Part shown: in pieces, positions 17,097 through 25,857 of the stretch | Layout: each line of letters opens with the position of its first letter | Position numbering within the stretch: position 1 is the stretch's first letter | NCBI RefSeq assembly: GCF_012933655.1 | Contig: NZ_JABBJJ010000096.1 | Location: forward strand, 1 to 37,202 | Direction: 5' to 3' | Source: Pyxidicoccus fallax | GTDB taxonomy: Bacteria > Myxococcota > Myxococcia > Myxococcales > Myxococcaceae | Length of the DNA stretch: 37,202 bases | Position numbers and translations under genes: made by a program | Notes under the pieces: generated by a model | What the model saw: only the letters and a program-made list of their open reading frames with translations | Databases searched by the model: none | Told to the model about the DNA's origin: nothing

Positions 17097-18552
17097 GCAG
17101 GCCCACCACGAACGTGGCGCCCTCGCCCGGAGGAGAGCGCACCTCGATGCGCCCTCCATGCGCCTCCACCACCGCGCGAGCGAGCGCCAGCCCCAGCCCC
17201 GTGCCATGCCTGTCCCCCCGGCGCGTGAAGAACCGGTTGAACAGGCGCGGCAGGTCCGCCTCCGGAATCCCCGGCCCGCTGTCGGAGATGGCCACCTGCA
17301 ACGACGCTGGCCCCGCGCTCACCGTGACTCGCACCCAGCCCTCTCGGCCCGCGAAGGACGCCGCGTTCTCCAGCAGACTCCGGAACGCCAGTTCCAACCG
17401 CTGCGGCACGCCCTGGATGACCAGCGCTCCCGGAGGCCGCGTCAGCTCGAACCGGACGCCCTCATGCCTCGGGTCATTCCGCAAGGCGCCGACGAGCCCC
17501 TCCAGGTGCGCGCCCACGTCCATCGGCTCGCGCTCCTCGTTTGGCAGGCCCGCCTCCGCGCGCGCCAGCTCCAGGAACTGCGTGACGAGCGAATCCAGGC
17601 GGACAGCACTCTGCTTCAGCGCCTCCGCCAGCCGCTCCTGTCGGGCCGGGTCCAGCGGGCCTGGCTCCGCCAGCCGCTCCGCGCAGGCGCGCACGGCGGC
17701 GACCGGGTTCTTGAACTCGTGCGCGAGGTCCGCGAGGAACGCCTCGTTGGTGCGCGTGCGCTCGGACAGTGCCGTCAGCACCGTGTTGAACGCCTCCGTC
17801 AGCTCTCCCAGCTCGCGAGGGCGCCCCATCGTCCGCCGGGGAGCCGCGGGCAGCGAGAGCGCCTTCGGTACCGCCTCCGTGGCACGGGCCAGCAGCTCGC
17901 TGCGCAGCGCCTCCACCGGCCGAACGAACGTGCGCACCGTCCACCACGCGAGCCCGATGCCCAGCGCCGCCGTGAACAGCAGCAGCTTCGCGAGCTGCCG
18001 CCGCGACTCGTACACCGCCTGGAGCGCCCGGCGCGAGCTGCCCTCCACCAGCACCACCCGCGGGCCCGCCACCTTCACCGCCGCCGCGCACAGGAAGAGG
18101 TTGCCGGGAATGGACGCCCGGCACGAGCCATCACGCCCGGACGCGAGCGCCTCCACCACCTCCGCGCGCTGCAAGGGCGGCCCGAAGTCCCGGTCCAGCC
18201 GCTCCAGCACGAAGACGCGCTCCGGGCCATAGAGGATGTCGCCCAGCACATGCCGGGGCCCCCGACCGATGAGCGCGTTCTCGTCCACCCGTGCCACGCC
18301 CTCGGAGTCCAATACCCGGATGCGCTGGTGGTGCTTGCGCGCGCGCCGGGCCGCCAGCTCGCGGGCCGCGTCCACGCCCCGGGTGGTGAGCGCCTCGCTC
18401 ACGAGGGCCGCGCTCTCCTCGGTGTTCTCCCGGATGCGGTCACCGAACAGCGACTCGATGCCGCTGATGAACATCACCCCCAGCAGCGGAGTGAGGACCA
18501 CCGCGAGCGCAATCTGGAAGGCCAGCCGCCGGAGCGTCGCGCGCCGAGCCAT
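17065..18552 (-). CDS. Membrane sensor histidine kinase
   Basis: A 495-residue kinase. Order: membrane segment 1 (about 11-31), a periplasmic domain of about 155 residues containing LDSEGVARVDENALIGRG and two cysteines (Cys144, Cys155) that may pair, membrane segment 2 (about 189-206), and a HAMP-like linker. The catalytic core follows: H-box FLADLAHEFKNPVAAV with phospho-acceptor His278, N-box LLENAASF (393-400), and G boxes DSGPGIP and GTGLGLALA. It should autophosphorylate and pass phosphate to the adjacent response regulator. The ATG at 18552 overlaps the regulator stop (TGATG) and is preferred; an ATG at 18567 is also in frame. The signal sensed is unknown. The C-terminal codons contain the repeat array of site B. 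Confidence 0.92.
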   Translation of the reverse strand: MARRATLRRLAFQIALAVVLTPLLGVMFISGIESLFGDRIRENTEESAALVSEALTTRGVDAARELAARRARKHHQRIRVLDSEGVARVDENALIGRGPRHVLGDILYGPERVFVLERLDRDFGPPLQRAEVVEALASGRDGSCRASIPGNLFLCAAAVKVAGPRVVLVEGSSRRALQAVYESRRQLAKLLLFTAALGIGLAWWTVRTFVRPVEALRSELLARATEAVPKALSLPAAPRRTMGRPRELGELTEAFNTVLTALSERTRTNEAFLADLAHEFKNPVAAVRACAERLAEPGPLDPARQERLAEALKQSAVRLDSLVTQFLELARAEAGLPNEEREPMDVGAHLEGLVGALRNDPRHEGVRFELTRPPGALVIQGVPQRLELAFRSLLENAASFAGREGWVRVTVSAGPASLQVAISDSGPGIPEADLPRLFNRFFTRRGDRHGTGLGLALARAVVEAHGGRIEVRSPPGEGATFVVGLPFTHVSHASR

Positions 18553-19244
18553 CACCCGTCCTTCCACCGGTAGCCCGCGCCGACGACGGTCTCGATGGAG
18601 TCGAACGCCGCGTCCACCGCCTCCAGCTTCCGCCGCAGCCTCCGCACATACGTGTCGATGATGCGGTCCACCACGATGGAGTCATCATCCCGCGTGAGCT
18701 GCAAGAGCTTCTCCCGCGAGAAGAGGATGCCCGGCCTGCGAGCGAGCGCCTCCAGGAGACGGAACTCCGTGACGGTGACGCGCACCGGCGTGCCCTGGTA
18801 GCGCGCCTCCAGCCGCTCCGCGTCCAGCTCCAGCGCTCCCTGCACCAGCCGTGTCCCCTTCGCGGCCCCGCCGCCCCGCAGCTCCTCCCGCCGCAGCAGG
18901 GCCGCCACGCGCGCCAGGAGCACGCGGGTGCTGAAGGGCTTGCTGATGTAGTCGTCTGCCCCCAGCTCCAGCCCCAGTGCCTCGTCGATTTCACTGTCCC
19001 GCGAGGTGAGGAGGATGAGCGGCGTCGTGTCCCCGGCGCCGCGCAGCTTGCGGCAGAGCGTGAAGCCGTCCACGCCCGGCATGTTGACGTCGCTCACGAT
19101 GAGGTCCGGCGCCCGCTGCCGCAGCCGCTCCAGCCCCTCCGTGCCGTCCTTCGCGCGCGTCACGAGGTGGCCCGCGTCCTCGAAGGACAGGGAGAGCACG
19201 TCGAGCAACGCCACGTCGTCGTCGATGAGCAGCAGGTGCGCCAT
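18552..19244 (-). CDS. Two-component response regulator, OmpR/PhoB family
   Basis: A 230-residue regulator. The receiver domain (1-120) has the acidic pocket LIDDD, phosphorylation site Asp52 in VSDVNMPG, and Lys102 in SKPF. The winged-helix output domain (about 130-228) has VTVTEFRLLEALARRPG, then DRIIDTYVRRLRRKL as recognition helix and GAGYRW at the wing, all typical of the OmpR/PhoB branch. Such proteins bind direct repeats with an 11-base period, and exactly such a repeat lies 48-69 bases upstream of its own start (site A). It is the first gene of the minus-strand operon regulator-kinase-GT-B-GT2, so autoregulation and control of the glycosyltransferases is the natural reading. Confidence 0.95.
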   Translation of the reverse strand: MAHLLLIDDDVALLDVLSLSFEDAGHLVTRAKDGTEGLERLRQRAPDLIVSDVNMPGVDGFTLCRKLRGAGDTTPLILLTSRDSEIDEALGLELGADDYISKPFSTRVLLARVAALLRREELRGGGAAKGTRLVQGALELDAERLEARYQGTPVRVTVTEFRLLEALARRPGILFSREKLLQLTRDDDSIVVDRIIDTYVRRLRRKLEAVDAAFDSIETVVGAGYRWKDG

Positions 19245-19291
19245 GTCCCAGGAAGCCTATGTCACGCGCCCCCAGGGAGCAGGGCATCCCC

Positions 19292-19313
19292 GCACGTTTC
19301 ACACACGTTTCAT
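19292..19313 (-). promoter_or_regulatory. Direct-repeat operator candidate, site A (PhoB/OmpR-type spacing)
   Basis: Read on the minus strand, the sequence contains two perfect TGAAACGTG copies whose starts are 11 bases apart. It lies in the 133-base region between the divergent response regulator and metallophosphoesterase genes, about 50 bases ahead of the regulator ATG and 65 ahead of the phosphoesterase GTG. Spacing and layout are those of OmpR/PhoB-family sites, and the neighbouring gene encodes such a protein. A related array (site B) is found at 17058-17096. Binding has not been shown. Confidence 0.6.
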
Positions 19314-19377
19314 CCCGGGTGCGCGCCCCATCCACACCGCCGGGCCACCTTCGCACCGTCATCCGAGGAGGGAACCC

Positions 19378-20211
19378 GTGCGCATCAGCCGAAGGCAGTT
19401 CGTCCTGGGCACCACCGCCGTGCTCACCGTCCCGTCCGTGGGCGGCGTCGCCCGAGCCCGGGGAGGCACCTGGGAGTTCGACGTGTCCCACGTGGACGTC
19501 ACCCTGCCCGGCCTGGACCCGGCGCACCACGGCCTCCGGGTCGCCCAGCTGTCGGACCTCCACATCGGGCCGCTGACGCCGGACGGGCGCATCATCCACG
19601 CGGTCCGCACCCTGCAGCGCGAGCGGGTGGACCTCGCCGTCCTCACCGGCGACTACGTGACGCGAAAGGGCGACCCGCTGGAGCGCGTGCAGGAGCTGCT
19701 CACGGGCATCGGCGTGCCCGCCTTCGCCGTGCTCGGCAACCATGACCACTGGACGGCGCCGGAGTACCTGCGCCAGGGACTGGAGCGGGCCAACATCACC
19801 GTGCTCCAGAACGCGCACACGGTGACCTGGATTCGCGGCGCGCCGCTGACGGTGCTCGGCGTGGACGACGAGCGCAGCGGCCACGCGGACGTGGCGGCCA
19901 CCTTCCGGTGCGCACCGACCTCCGGCTCGCGCCTGGTGCTCGCGCACACTCCCATCACCGCGGACGCACTGCCCCCGTCACAGGGGCTGCTGTGCCTGTC
20001 GGGCCACACGCACGGCGGGCAGATCTACGTCCGCAACATCACGGAGCGGCTGTACGCCGCCGCCAACTCGCCCTACCTGCGCGGCCGATACGACGTCGGC
20101 GGCAATGTGCTCTACGTCAACCGGGGCCTGGGCTACGGGCGCGGCGGCTGGAAGCAGCGCGTCGCGGCCGACCCGGAGCTGACCCTCTTCACGCTACGGC
20201 GTCCCGCCTGA
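19378..20211 (+). CDS. Tat-exported metallophosphoesterase
   Basis: A 277-residue calcineurin-like phosphoesterase. The N-terminus RISRRQFVLGTTAVLTVPSV is a twin-arginine signal (SRRQFVL), so the folded protein should be exported. Metal-binding motifs follow in order: SDLHIG (Asp60, His62), TGDYV (Asp92), GNHDHW (Asn121, His122), LAHTP and SGHTHGG. This is the YkuE-like subgroup, whose members are reported to act at the cell envelope; the substrate here is unknown. The start is the GTG at 19378, preceded by GAGGAGGGA, because it gives a full Tat signal; longer frames upstream lack one. It is divergent from the two-component operon and shares the promoter region carrying site A, so it may belong to the same regulon. 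Confidence 0.9.
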   Translation: MRISRRQFVLGTTAVLTVPSVGGVARARGGTWEFDVSHVDVTLPGLDPAHHGLRVAQLSDLHIGPLTPDGRIIHAVRTLQRERVDLAVLTGDYVTRKGDPLERVQELLTGIGVPAFAVLGNHDHWTAPEYLRQGLERANITVLQNAHTVTWIRGAPLTVLGVDDERSGHADVAATFRCAPTSGSRLVLAHTPITADALPPSQGLLCLSGHTHGGQIYVRNITERLYAAANSPYLRGRYDVGGNVLYVNRGLGYGRGGWKQRVAADPELTLFTLRRPA

Positions 20212-20212
20212 G

Positions 20213-20222
20213 GTGTGCACAC
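20213..20222. promoter_or_regulatory. GTGTGCACAC palindrome ahead of the acyl-CoA dehydrogenase-like gene
   Basis: A perfect 10-base dyad lies immediately after the phosphoesterase stop and about 66 bases ahead of the ATG at 20289. It may be a repressor half-site cluster or a chance palindrome. No regulator gene is adjacent. Confidence 0.15.
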
Positions 20223-20288
20223 GTCCACCCTTCCGCCGGAGAAGGGCATCGTGCAAGGTTACGGGGTTCCCACCACAGAGCCCCCACC

Positions 20289-21455
20289 ATGACTTCGGAT
20301 GCTGGAGCGAAGCTGCTGCACGCAGTGCGCGAGCTGGCCCCCACCCTCACGGCGCGGAGCGCTGAAATCGAGAAGACGGGGCGACTCCCCGAGGACCTCG
20401 TCACCGCGCTCAGGGACGTCGGCTGCTACCGGATGTTCGTGCCGCGCAGCCATGGCGGCCTGGAGGTGGACCTCGTCACCGGGCTGGAGGCGCTCGCCGA
20501 GCTGGCCCGCGCGGACGGCTCCACCGGCTGGACGATGATGATTGCCTCGGAGAGCCCCCAGCTCTTCTCCCTCCTCCCCCGCGCGGAGTTCGACGCCATC
20601 TACGCGAAGGGCCCCGACGTCACCGGCGGCGGCGCCTTCAACGCCCAGGGCGTGGCCGTGCAGGTGGACGGCGGCTACCGCGTCACCGGCCACTGGACCT
20701 TCGCCACCAACTGCCAGCAGTCGGACTGGCTCTTCGGCAACTGCGTCGTGCTGGGCCCGGACGGCCAGCCCCGCCCCGGCCCCGGCGGACTGCCCGAGAC
20801 GCGCGCCATGGTGGTACCCGCCAGCGAGGTGCGCATCGAGGAGCACTGGGACGTGCTCGGCATGCGCGGCACCGGCAGCCACGACATCCACATCGACACC
20901 TTCGTCCCCCAGCACCGCACCTTCGACATCTTCACCGGCATGCCCGCCGTGCCCGGCCCGTGCTTCACCGTGCCGGTGCTGCACTACGCGCTGCACATCG
21001 GCGCGGTGGCGGCCGGCATCGCCCAGGGCGCGGTGGATGACCTGCTCGTCCTGGCCCGCTCCGGCAAGCGCCGGCTGTACGCGCGCACCACCCTCATCGA
21101 CTCTCCCGTGTTCCGCAACCGGCTCGGCCGCGCGGAGACGGGCGCCCGCGCCGCGCACGACACCCTGCGCCGCATGGGCGAGGTCTTCTGGGCGGCGTGC
21201 CTGGACTCTCCGGGCGCCGCCTTCGCGCTCGCCCCGCAGGTGTCCGCCACGCTGGCCTGGGTGGCGGAGACGGCCGCCGAGGTGGTGACGGCCTGCTACC
21301 ATGCGGGCGGAGGGACGACCGTGCGCGACGGCACGTCCCTCCAGCGGCGCTTCCGCGACATCCACACCCTCACCCAGCACGCCGCCGTCGCGGAGGGCTG
21401 GTTCACCCAGGAGGGTAGCGCGCTGCTCGGCATCCCCGTGCTCTTCGAGGCGTAG
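20289..21455 (+). CDS. Acyl-CoA dehydrogenase-fold flavoenzyme, HpaH/HsaA-like
   Basis: A 388-residue protein with the acyl-CoA dehydrogenase fold. The N-terminal helical part has [20 protein letters not shown] and [14 protein letters not shown], the central beta domain [20 protein letters not shown] and [10 protein letters not shown], and the C-terminal helical part [20 protein letters not shown]. The GSTGW and RGTGSHD blocks and this C-terminal ending are typical of the group-D flavin monooxygenase branch (HpaB/HsaA type) and related oxidoreductases rather than fatty-acid dehydrogenases. The usual catalytic Glu of true acyl-CoA dehydrogenases is not evident. A flavin reductase partner would be needed for monooxygenase activity and none is in the window. 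The substrate is unknown. The permease gene begins 6 bases downstream, so the two are probably co-transcribed. Confidence 0.82.
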   Translation: MTSDAGAKLLHAVRELAPTLTARSAEIEKTGRLPEDLVTALRDVGCYRMFVPRSHGGLEVDLVTGLEALAELARADGSTGWTMMIASESPQLFSLLPRAEFDAIYAKGPDVTGGGAFNAQGVAVQVDGGYRVTGHWTFATNCQQSDWLFGNCVVLGPDGQPRPGPGGLPETRAMVVPASEVRIEEHWDVLGMRGTGSHDIHIDTFVPQHRTFDIFTGMPAVPGPCFTVPVLHYALHIGAVAAGIAQGAVDDLLVLARSGKRRLYARTTLIDSPVFRNRLGRAETGARAAHDTLRRMGEVFWAACLDSPGAAFALAPQVSATLAWVAETAAEVVTACYHAGGGTTVRDGTSLQRRFRDIHTLTQHAAVAEGWFTQEGSALLGIPVLFEA

Positions 21456-21461
21456 CGCCCC

Positions 21462-22691
21462 ATGTCCCTGTCCCCGCAGCGCAAGGTCGTCCTCGGGCTC
21501 CAGCACACGGTGGCCATGTTCGGCGCCACCGTGCTGGTGCCGCTGCTCACCGGCCTCAACCCGAGCGTGGCCCTGTTCGGCGCCGGGCTGGCCACGCTGC
21601 TCTTCCACGTCCTCACCGGCCTCGGCGTCCCCATCTTCCTGGGGAGCAGCTTCGCCTTCATCGCCCCCACCATCGCGGTGATGAAGGCGGAGGGCCCGGC
21701 CGCCACGGCGGGAGGCCTCGTCGCCGCGGGCGCCATGTACCTCGTCTTCTCCGCGCTGGTGAAGGCGGTGGGGGTGGCGCGCGTGCAGAAGGTCTTCCCG
21801 CCCATCGTCACCGGCCCCGTCATCATCGTCATCGGCCTGTCGCTGGCGAGCGTGGCCATCGACCAGGCGAAGAGCCACTGGGGGCTGGCGCTCGCCACGC
21901 TGCTGGCCGCCATCGTCGCCAGCGTCTTCGCGCGCGGCCTCTTCAAGATGATTCCCATCCTCATCGGCGTGGTGACGGGCTACCTCGTCGCGCTCGGGCT
22001 CGGCGCGGTGGACGCGGGCCGGCTCCAGGCCATCCGCGAGGCGGCGTGGGTGGGCCTGCCGCCCTTCCACGGCCCCTCGTTCTCCTGGTCCGCGGTGTTC
22101 ATCATCGCCCCGGTGGCGCTCGTCACCTTCATCGAGCACATCGGCGACGTCATCGTGAACGGGCGCGTGGTGGGCAAGGACTTCCTGCGCTCGCCCGGCC
22201 TGCCGCGCACGCTGTTCGCGGACGGGCTCGCCAACATGGCCTCGGCGGTGCTGGGCGGCCCCGCGGCCACCACCTACGCGGAGAACACCGGCGTGCTCGC
22301 CGTCACCCGCGTGTATGACCCGGCCGTCATCCGCATCGCCGCCGGCTTCGCCATGCTCTTCGGCCTGTCACCCAAGCTGGCCGCCGTCTTCCAGAGCTTC
22401 CCCACCGGCGTGCTCGGTGGGGTGAGCATCCTGCTGTTCGGGATGATTGCCTCGGTGGGCATCCGCACCCTCTCCGAGGCCGCCATCGACTTCGCCCACA
22501 GCCGCAACCTCATCGTGGTGAGCCTCATCCTGGTGCTCGGCCTGGGCGGCGCGAAGTTCCCCGTGGCCCTGGGTGGCGTCCACTTCGAATTGCACGGCAT
22601 GGCCCTGGCCGCCCTGGTGGGCGTCGTCGCCAACGCCCTGCTGCCGGCCCGGTTGAACCAGACGGAGCAGGACGCCAGCCCGCGCGAGTAG
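21462..22691 (+). CDS. Uracil/xanthine permease, NCS2 family (UraA-like)
   Basis: A 409-residue integral membrane transporter. The opening [21 protein letters not shown] is close to the UraA signature. The substrate-binding acidic residues sit where expected, Glu225 in FIEHIGDV and Glu274 in [14 protein letters not shown]. About 14 hydrophobic segments fit the NCS2 fold, and the family imports uracil, xanthine or related bases with protons. Of the subgroups, UraA looks nearest, but uric acid or xanthine cannot be excluded. It starts 6 bases after the acyl-CoA dehydrogenase-fold gene, hinting that this enzyme might act on a related ring compound, which is speculative. It ends 3 bases from the convergent acyl-CoA synthetase gene. 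Confidence 0.93.
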   Translation: MSLSPQRKVVLGLQHTVAMFGATVLVPLLTGLNPSVALFGAGLATLLFHVLTGLGVPIFLGSSFAFIAPTIAVMKAEGPAATAGGLVAAGAMYLVFSALVKAVGVARVQKVFPPIVTGPVIIVIGLSLASVAIDQAKSHWGLALATLLAAIVASVFARGLFKMIPILIGVVTGYLVALGLGAVDAGRLQAIREAAWVGLPPFHGPSFSWSAVFIIAPVALVTFIEHIGDVIVNGRVVGKDFLRSPGLPRTLFADGLANMASAVLGGPAATTYAENTGVLAVTRVYDPAVIRIAAGFAMLFGLSPKLAAVFQSFPTGVLGGVSILLFGMIASVGIRTLSEAAIDFAHSRNLIVVSLILVLGLGGAKFPVALGGVHFELHGMALAALVGVVANALLPARLNQTEQDASPRE

Positions 22692-22694
22692 GGC

Positions 22695-24335
22695 CTACTT
22701 CTTCGCGGTGCCCCGCAGCTCCGCGCGGCGAATCTTGCCGCTCACCGTCTTGGGCAGCTCGGTGACGAACTCGATGTCGCGCGGGTACTTGTACGGCGCC
22801 GTGGTGTGCTTCACGTGCTCCTGCAGCTCCTTCGCGAGCGCGTCGGACGGCGCGTGCCCCGGCGCAAGCACGACGTAGGCCTTGATGCGCTGGCCAATCT
22901 TGTCGTCGGGCACGCCGATGACGGCGGACTCGGCCACGGCCGCGTGCTCCAGCAGCGCGGACTCCACCTCGAAGGGGCCCACCCGGTAGCCGGACGTCTT
23001 GATGACGTCGTCCGCGCGGCCCACGAACCAGAAGTAGCCTTCCGCGTCCCGCACCGCCCGGTCTCCCGTCACGTACCAGTCGCCCCGGCGGCAGGCGGCG
23101 TTGGCGCCGTCGTCATTGAGGTAGCCCTGGAACAGGCCCACCGGCCGCTCCGGCGCCACGCGTACGGCGATGTCTCCCTCCTGTCCGTCCGCCACCTCGC
23201 GCCCCTGGTCGTCGATGACGCCCACGGTGAAGCCCGGCGACGGCTTGCCCATGGAGCCCACGCGCGGCTCCACGCCCGGGTACATGCCCACCAGCACCAC
23301 CGTCTCCGTCTGCCCGTAGCCCTCGCGGATGTGCAGGCCCGTGGCCGCCTTCCACGTGTCGATGACCTCGGGGTTGAGCGGCTCGCCCGCGCTCACCGTG
23401 TGCCGCAGCGAGGACAAGTCGAAGCCCTTCAAGTCCTGCAACACCATGGCCCGCCACGCGGTGGGCGGCGCGCAGAAGGTGGTGACGCGCTGGGACTCCA
23501 GAATCTTGAGGAGCTTCGCCGGCTCGAAGCGGCCCCGGAAGTCGTAGACGACGTTGCACGCGCCCTGGCTCCACGGCCCGAAGAGCTTGCCCCACGCGCA
23601 CTTCGCCCAGCCGGTGTCGCTCAGCGTCAGGTGCCGGTCATCCGGCGTGAGGTCCAGCCAGTAGCGCCCGGTAATCACGTGCCCCAGGCCGTAGCTGGCC
23701 TGCGTGTGCAGCACCATCTTCGGCATGCCCGTGGTGCCGGACGTGAAGTAGATGAGCAGCGGGTCGTCCGCGCGCGTGGGCGCGAAGGTGCCCTCGTGCG
23801 CGCCCGTGCCCCCCGCCCCCGCCTCGTAGCGCACCCACGGCGACGGCGCGCCCTCGCCCACCGACACCCAGGTCTCCACCCGGCCCGTGCCGGCCAGGCC
23901 CTCGAAACGGTCCAGGCAGCTGACGTCCGCGATGACGGCGTTGGCCTCCGCGACCACCAGCCGGTAGCGGATGTCCTTGACGGTGAGCATGGGCGTGCCC
24001 GGCATGAAGACGATGCCGGCGCGGATGCAGCCCAGCACCAGGAACCACCACTCCGGCACGCGCGGCATCATGATGAAGACGCGGTCGCCCTTGCGCAGCC
24101 CCTGGCTGGCGAGGAATCCCGCCGCGTGCAGCGAGTGCCGCCGCACGTCCTCCCATGTGAAGCGCCGCTCGCGCCCCGCCTCGTCGGACCACAGGAGCGC
24201 CAGTCCCCGCGGGCGCTCACGGGCATGCCGGTCCACGACGTCGGCGGCGAAGTTGAAGTGCTCGGGGCGCTCCCACCGGAAGGCCCGGTACGTGGCCTCG
24301 TAGTCGGTCATGTTGCGAGGGGCGGAAGGGGGCAT
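22695..24335 (-). CDS. AMP-forming acyl-CoA synthetase (medium-chain type)
   Basis: A 546-residue member of the ANL superfamily. It activates a carboxylic acid to acyl-AMP and then acyl-CoA. Motifs: A3 YFTSGTTGMPKM (196-207), A5 GYGQTE (339-344), and the C-terminal hinge and catalytic lysine region ending ELPKTVSGKIRRAELRG. The N-terminal sequence (YEATYRAFRWERPEHFNFA) and overall pattern resemble the ACSM/medium-chain group rather than acetyl-CoA synthetase. It is probably cytoplasmic. The ATG at 24335 is preferred since AGGAG lies 6 bases upstream; another ATG 45 bases further upstream is in frame. It is separated from the anti-sigma gene upstream by a strong terminator, so it has its own promoter. 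Confidence 0.92.
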   Translation of the reverse strand: MPPSAPRNMTDYEATYRAFRWERPEHFNFAADVVDRHARERPRGLALLWSDEAGRERRFTWEDVRRHSLHAAGFLASQGLRKGDRVFIMMPRVPEWWFLVLGCIRAGIVFMPGTPMLTVKDIRYRLVVAEANAVIADVSCLDRFEGLAGTGRVETWVSVGEGAPSPWVRYEAGAGGTGAHEGTFAPTRADDPLLIYFTSGTTGMPKMVLHTQASYGLGHVITGRYWLDLTPDDRHLTLSDTGWAKCAWGKLFGPWSQGACNVVYDFRGRFEPAKLLKILESQRVTTFCAPPTAWRAMVLQDLKGFDLSSLRHTVSAGEPLNPEVIDTWKAATGLHIREGYGQTETVVLVGMYPGVEPRVGSMGKPSPGFTVGVIDDQGREVADGQEGDIAVRVAPERPVGLFQGYLNDDGANAACRRGDWYVTGDRAVRDAEGYFWFVGRADDVIKTSGYRVGPFEVESALLEHAAVAESAVIGVPDDKIGQRIKAYVVLAPGHAPSDALAKELQEHVKHTTAPYKYPRDIEFVTELPKTVSGKIRRAELRGTAKK

Positions 24336-24396
24336 GAGTCGCTCCTGGGGTAGAGGGCCGTTGCCTTCCGAGCCTGCCACGCGACTCCAGGCCCCG

Positions 24397-24431
24397 AAAC
24401 GAGAAGAGGCCCGTCCTCGCGGACAGGCCTC
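24397..24431 (-). terminator. Rho-independent terminator after the sigma/anti-sigma operon
   Basis: On the minus strand GAGGCCTGTCC (24431-24421) pairs with GGACGGGCCTC (24416-24406) around a GCGA tetraloop, with one T-G pair, and is followed by TTCTCGTTT. It lies about 30 bases after the anti-sigma stop and insulates that operon from the acyl-CoA synthetase gene. Confidence 0.75.
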
Positions 24432-24459
24432 CTCGGATGCATCACTTCGCGTCAGGACG

Positions 24460-25857
24460 TCAGTTGATCTGCGTGCAGTTGAACAACCGCGTGTACGCCT
24501 CGCAGGTGCGCAGCGTGTTCAGGAGCAGCTGCTCCGCGCTGGCGCGGCCCCGCATGTCGTCGCTCCAGGCGCGCTCGCGGTCGGCCAGCAGCGTCAGCCA
24601 CGGGTCTCTCGAGGCGTGGGCGAAGCGGGCGAGCGCCTTGAGCGCCTCGGCGTCCTTCGCCGCCGCGCCCGTGTGCACCAGCGCGCCGAAGTACAAGTCC
24701 CACTCCTGCGAGCGGCGCAGCGTGTCCAGCAGGCCCGGCGTCAAATCGCCGTTGAGCAGCTTCGCGTAGTCACCCGCCAGCGGGGCGCGCACCGCGAAGT
24801 CCCGCGCCGCGATGTCCTTCACGTAGTCCTGCAGCACCGAGCCGCCGCCCACGCGGTCCAGCTCCTTCGCCACCGGCGTCAGCGCCGTCACCGCCGCCGC
24901 CGAGGGGGCCGTGCGCACCGCCTCGTAGAAGGCCTCGCGCGCCAGCGCCGGCTGCCGCATCAGCTCCTTGAGGTCCGCCGTGCCCTGCGCCAGCCGCGTG
25001 CTCGCGTCGAGCACCTGCTTGCGCCACCTCGCCCCTTCCGTCTCCAGCGAGTCATGCAGGTCCGCCGCGCGCCCCTGCGCCTCCTGCCTCCAGCCCTCCT
25101 CCTGCTCCGGCAGCGCCGCCGCCTCGCGGAAGGACACCTCGGCCAGCCGCTTCAGCCCGCGGCCCTGCAGCGCCAGCCCCCGGTTCCACAGCGCCTGCGC
25201 ATGCTTGGGCTCCCGGCGCAGCGCGCCGCCCAACAGGCCCAGCGCGTCCTCCCAACGGCCGCGGCTCATGGCCACCACCGCCAGGTCATTGTCCTTGTCC
25301 GCCGAGTCCGGCGCCCGCGTGAGGAAGGCCTCCGCCTGCTGCCAGTCCCCGCGCAGCGCGTACGCCGCGGCGATGCCCTGGAAGTCCTGCCGCTCCTCCA
25401 GCTCCGCCAGCGGCCGCAGCGGCAGCACCTCGGCCGTGTGCGTCGTGCCGCGCAGCGGGACGAAGGGCCGGAACCGGTCCGCCTTCGGGTGGCTCAGCCG
25501 CGCGTCCAGCTGCCGCTCGGTGGCGTTCGCCAGCCATACCTCGCCGGGCAGCTCCGGCTCCGCCTGAAAGTGGAACACCCCCACCGCCGCCAGCCCCGCC
25601 GCCAGCGCCACCGGCACCGCCGCCCGGTACGCCTGGTGCAGCCAGGGCCTCAGCGGCGTCACCTTCCGCGAGGCCTCGGCCTCCTCGACACCCGTGCCCT
25701 CCAGGGCCCGCGAGGCCAGCATCTCCAGCTGGAGCAAATCCCTCAGCCCGACCTCGCACTCCGCACAACGCGTCAGATGGTGACGGAAGGCCTCCGCTTC
25801 GGTAGCGGACAGCTCCCCGTCCACGAAGAGGTGCAGCTTGGTGCATGGCGTGTTCAT
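24460..25857 (-). CDS. Zinc-finger anti-sigma factor with TPR-like periplasmic domain shared with the CHAT protease
   Basis: A 465-residue membrane protein. Residues 1-40 form a zinc-binding anti-sigma domain with the HX3CX2C motif HLTRCAEC (His27, Cys31, Cys34), which should hold the adjacent ECF sigma factor. A single membrane segment follows (about 79-97, AAVPVALAAGLAAVGVFHF). The remaining 365 residues face the periplasm and contain TPR-like helical repeats. From Leu121 to the end this part aligns with residues 55-397 of the CHAT protein at 27901. Matched blocks include GIAAAYALRGDWQQA, PKHAQALWNR, FYEAVRTAPS, DIAARDFAVRAPLAGDYAKL and DPWLTLL, plus a C-x8-C pair (Cys452, Cys461). The start ATG overlaps the sigma stop as ATGA, so the pair is coupled. 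Longer upstream frames overlap the sigma gene and are rejected. Confidence 0.9.
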   Translation of the reverse strand: MNTPCTKLHLFVDGELSATEAEAFRHHLTRCAECEVGLRDLLQLEMLASRALEGTGVEEAEASRKVTPLRPWLHQAYRAAVPVALAAGLAAVGVFHFQAEPELPGEVWLANATERQLDARLSHPKADRFRPFVPLRGTTHTAEVLPLRPLAELEERQDFQGIAAAYALRGDWQQAEAFLTRAPDSADKDNDLAVVAMSRGRWEDALGLLGGALRREPKHAQALWNRGLALQGRGLKRLAEVSFREAAALPEQEEGWRQEAQGRAADLHDSLETEGARWRKQVLDASTRLAQGTADLKELMRQPALAREAFYEAVRTAPSAAAVTALTPVAKELDRVGGGSVLQDYVKDIAARDFAVRAPLAGDYAKLLNGDLTPGLLDTLRRSQEWDLYFGALVHTGAAAKDAEALKALARFAHASRDPWLTLLADRERAWSDDMRGRASAEQLLLNTLRTCEAYTRLFNCTQIN

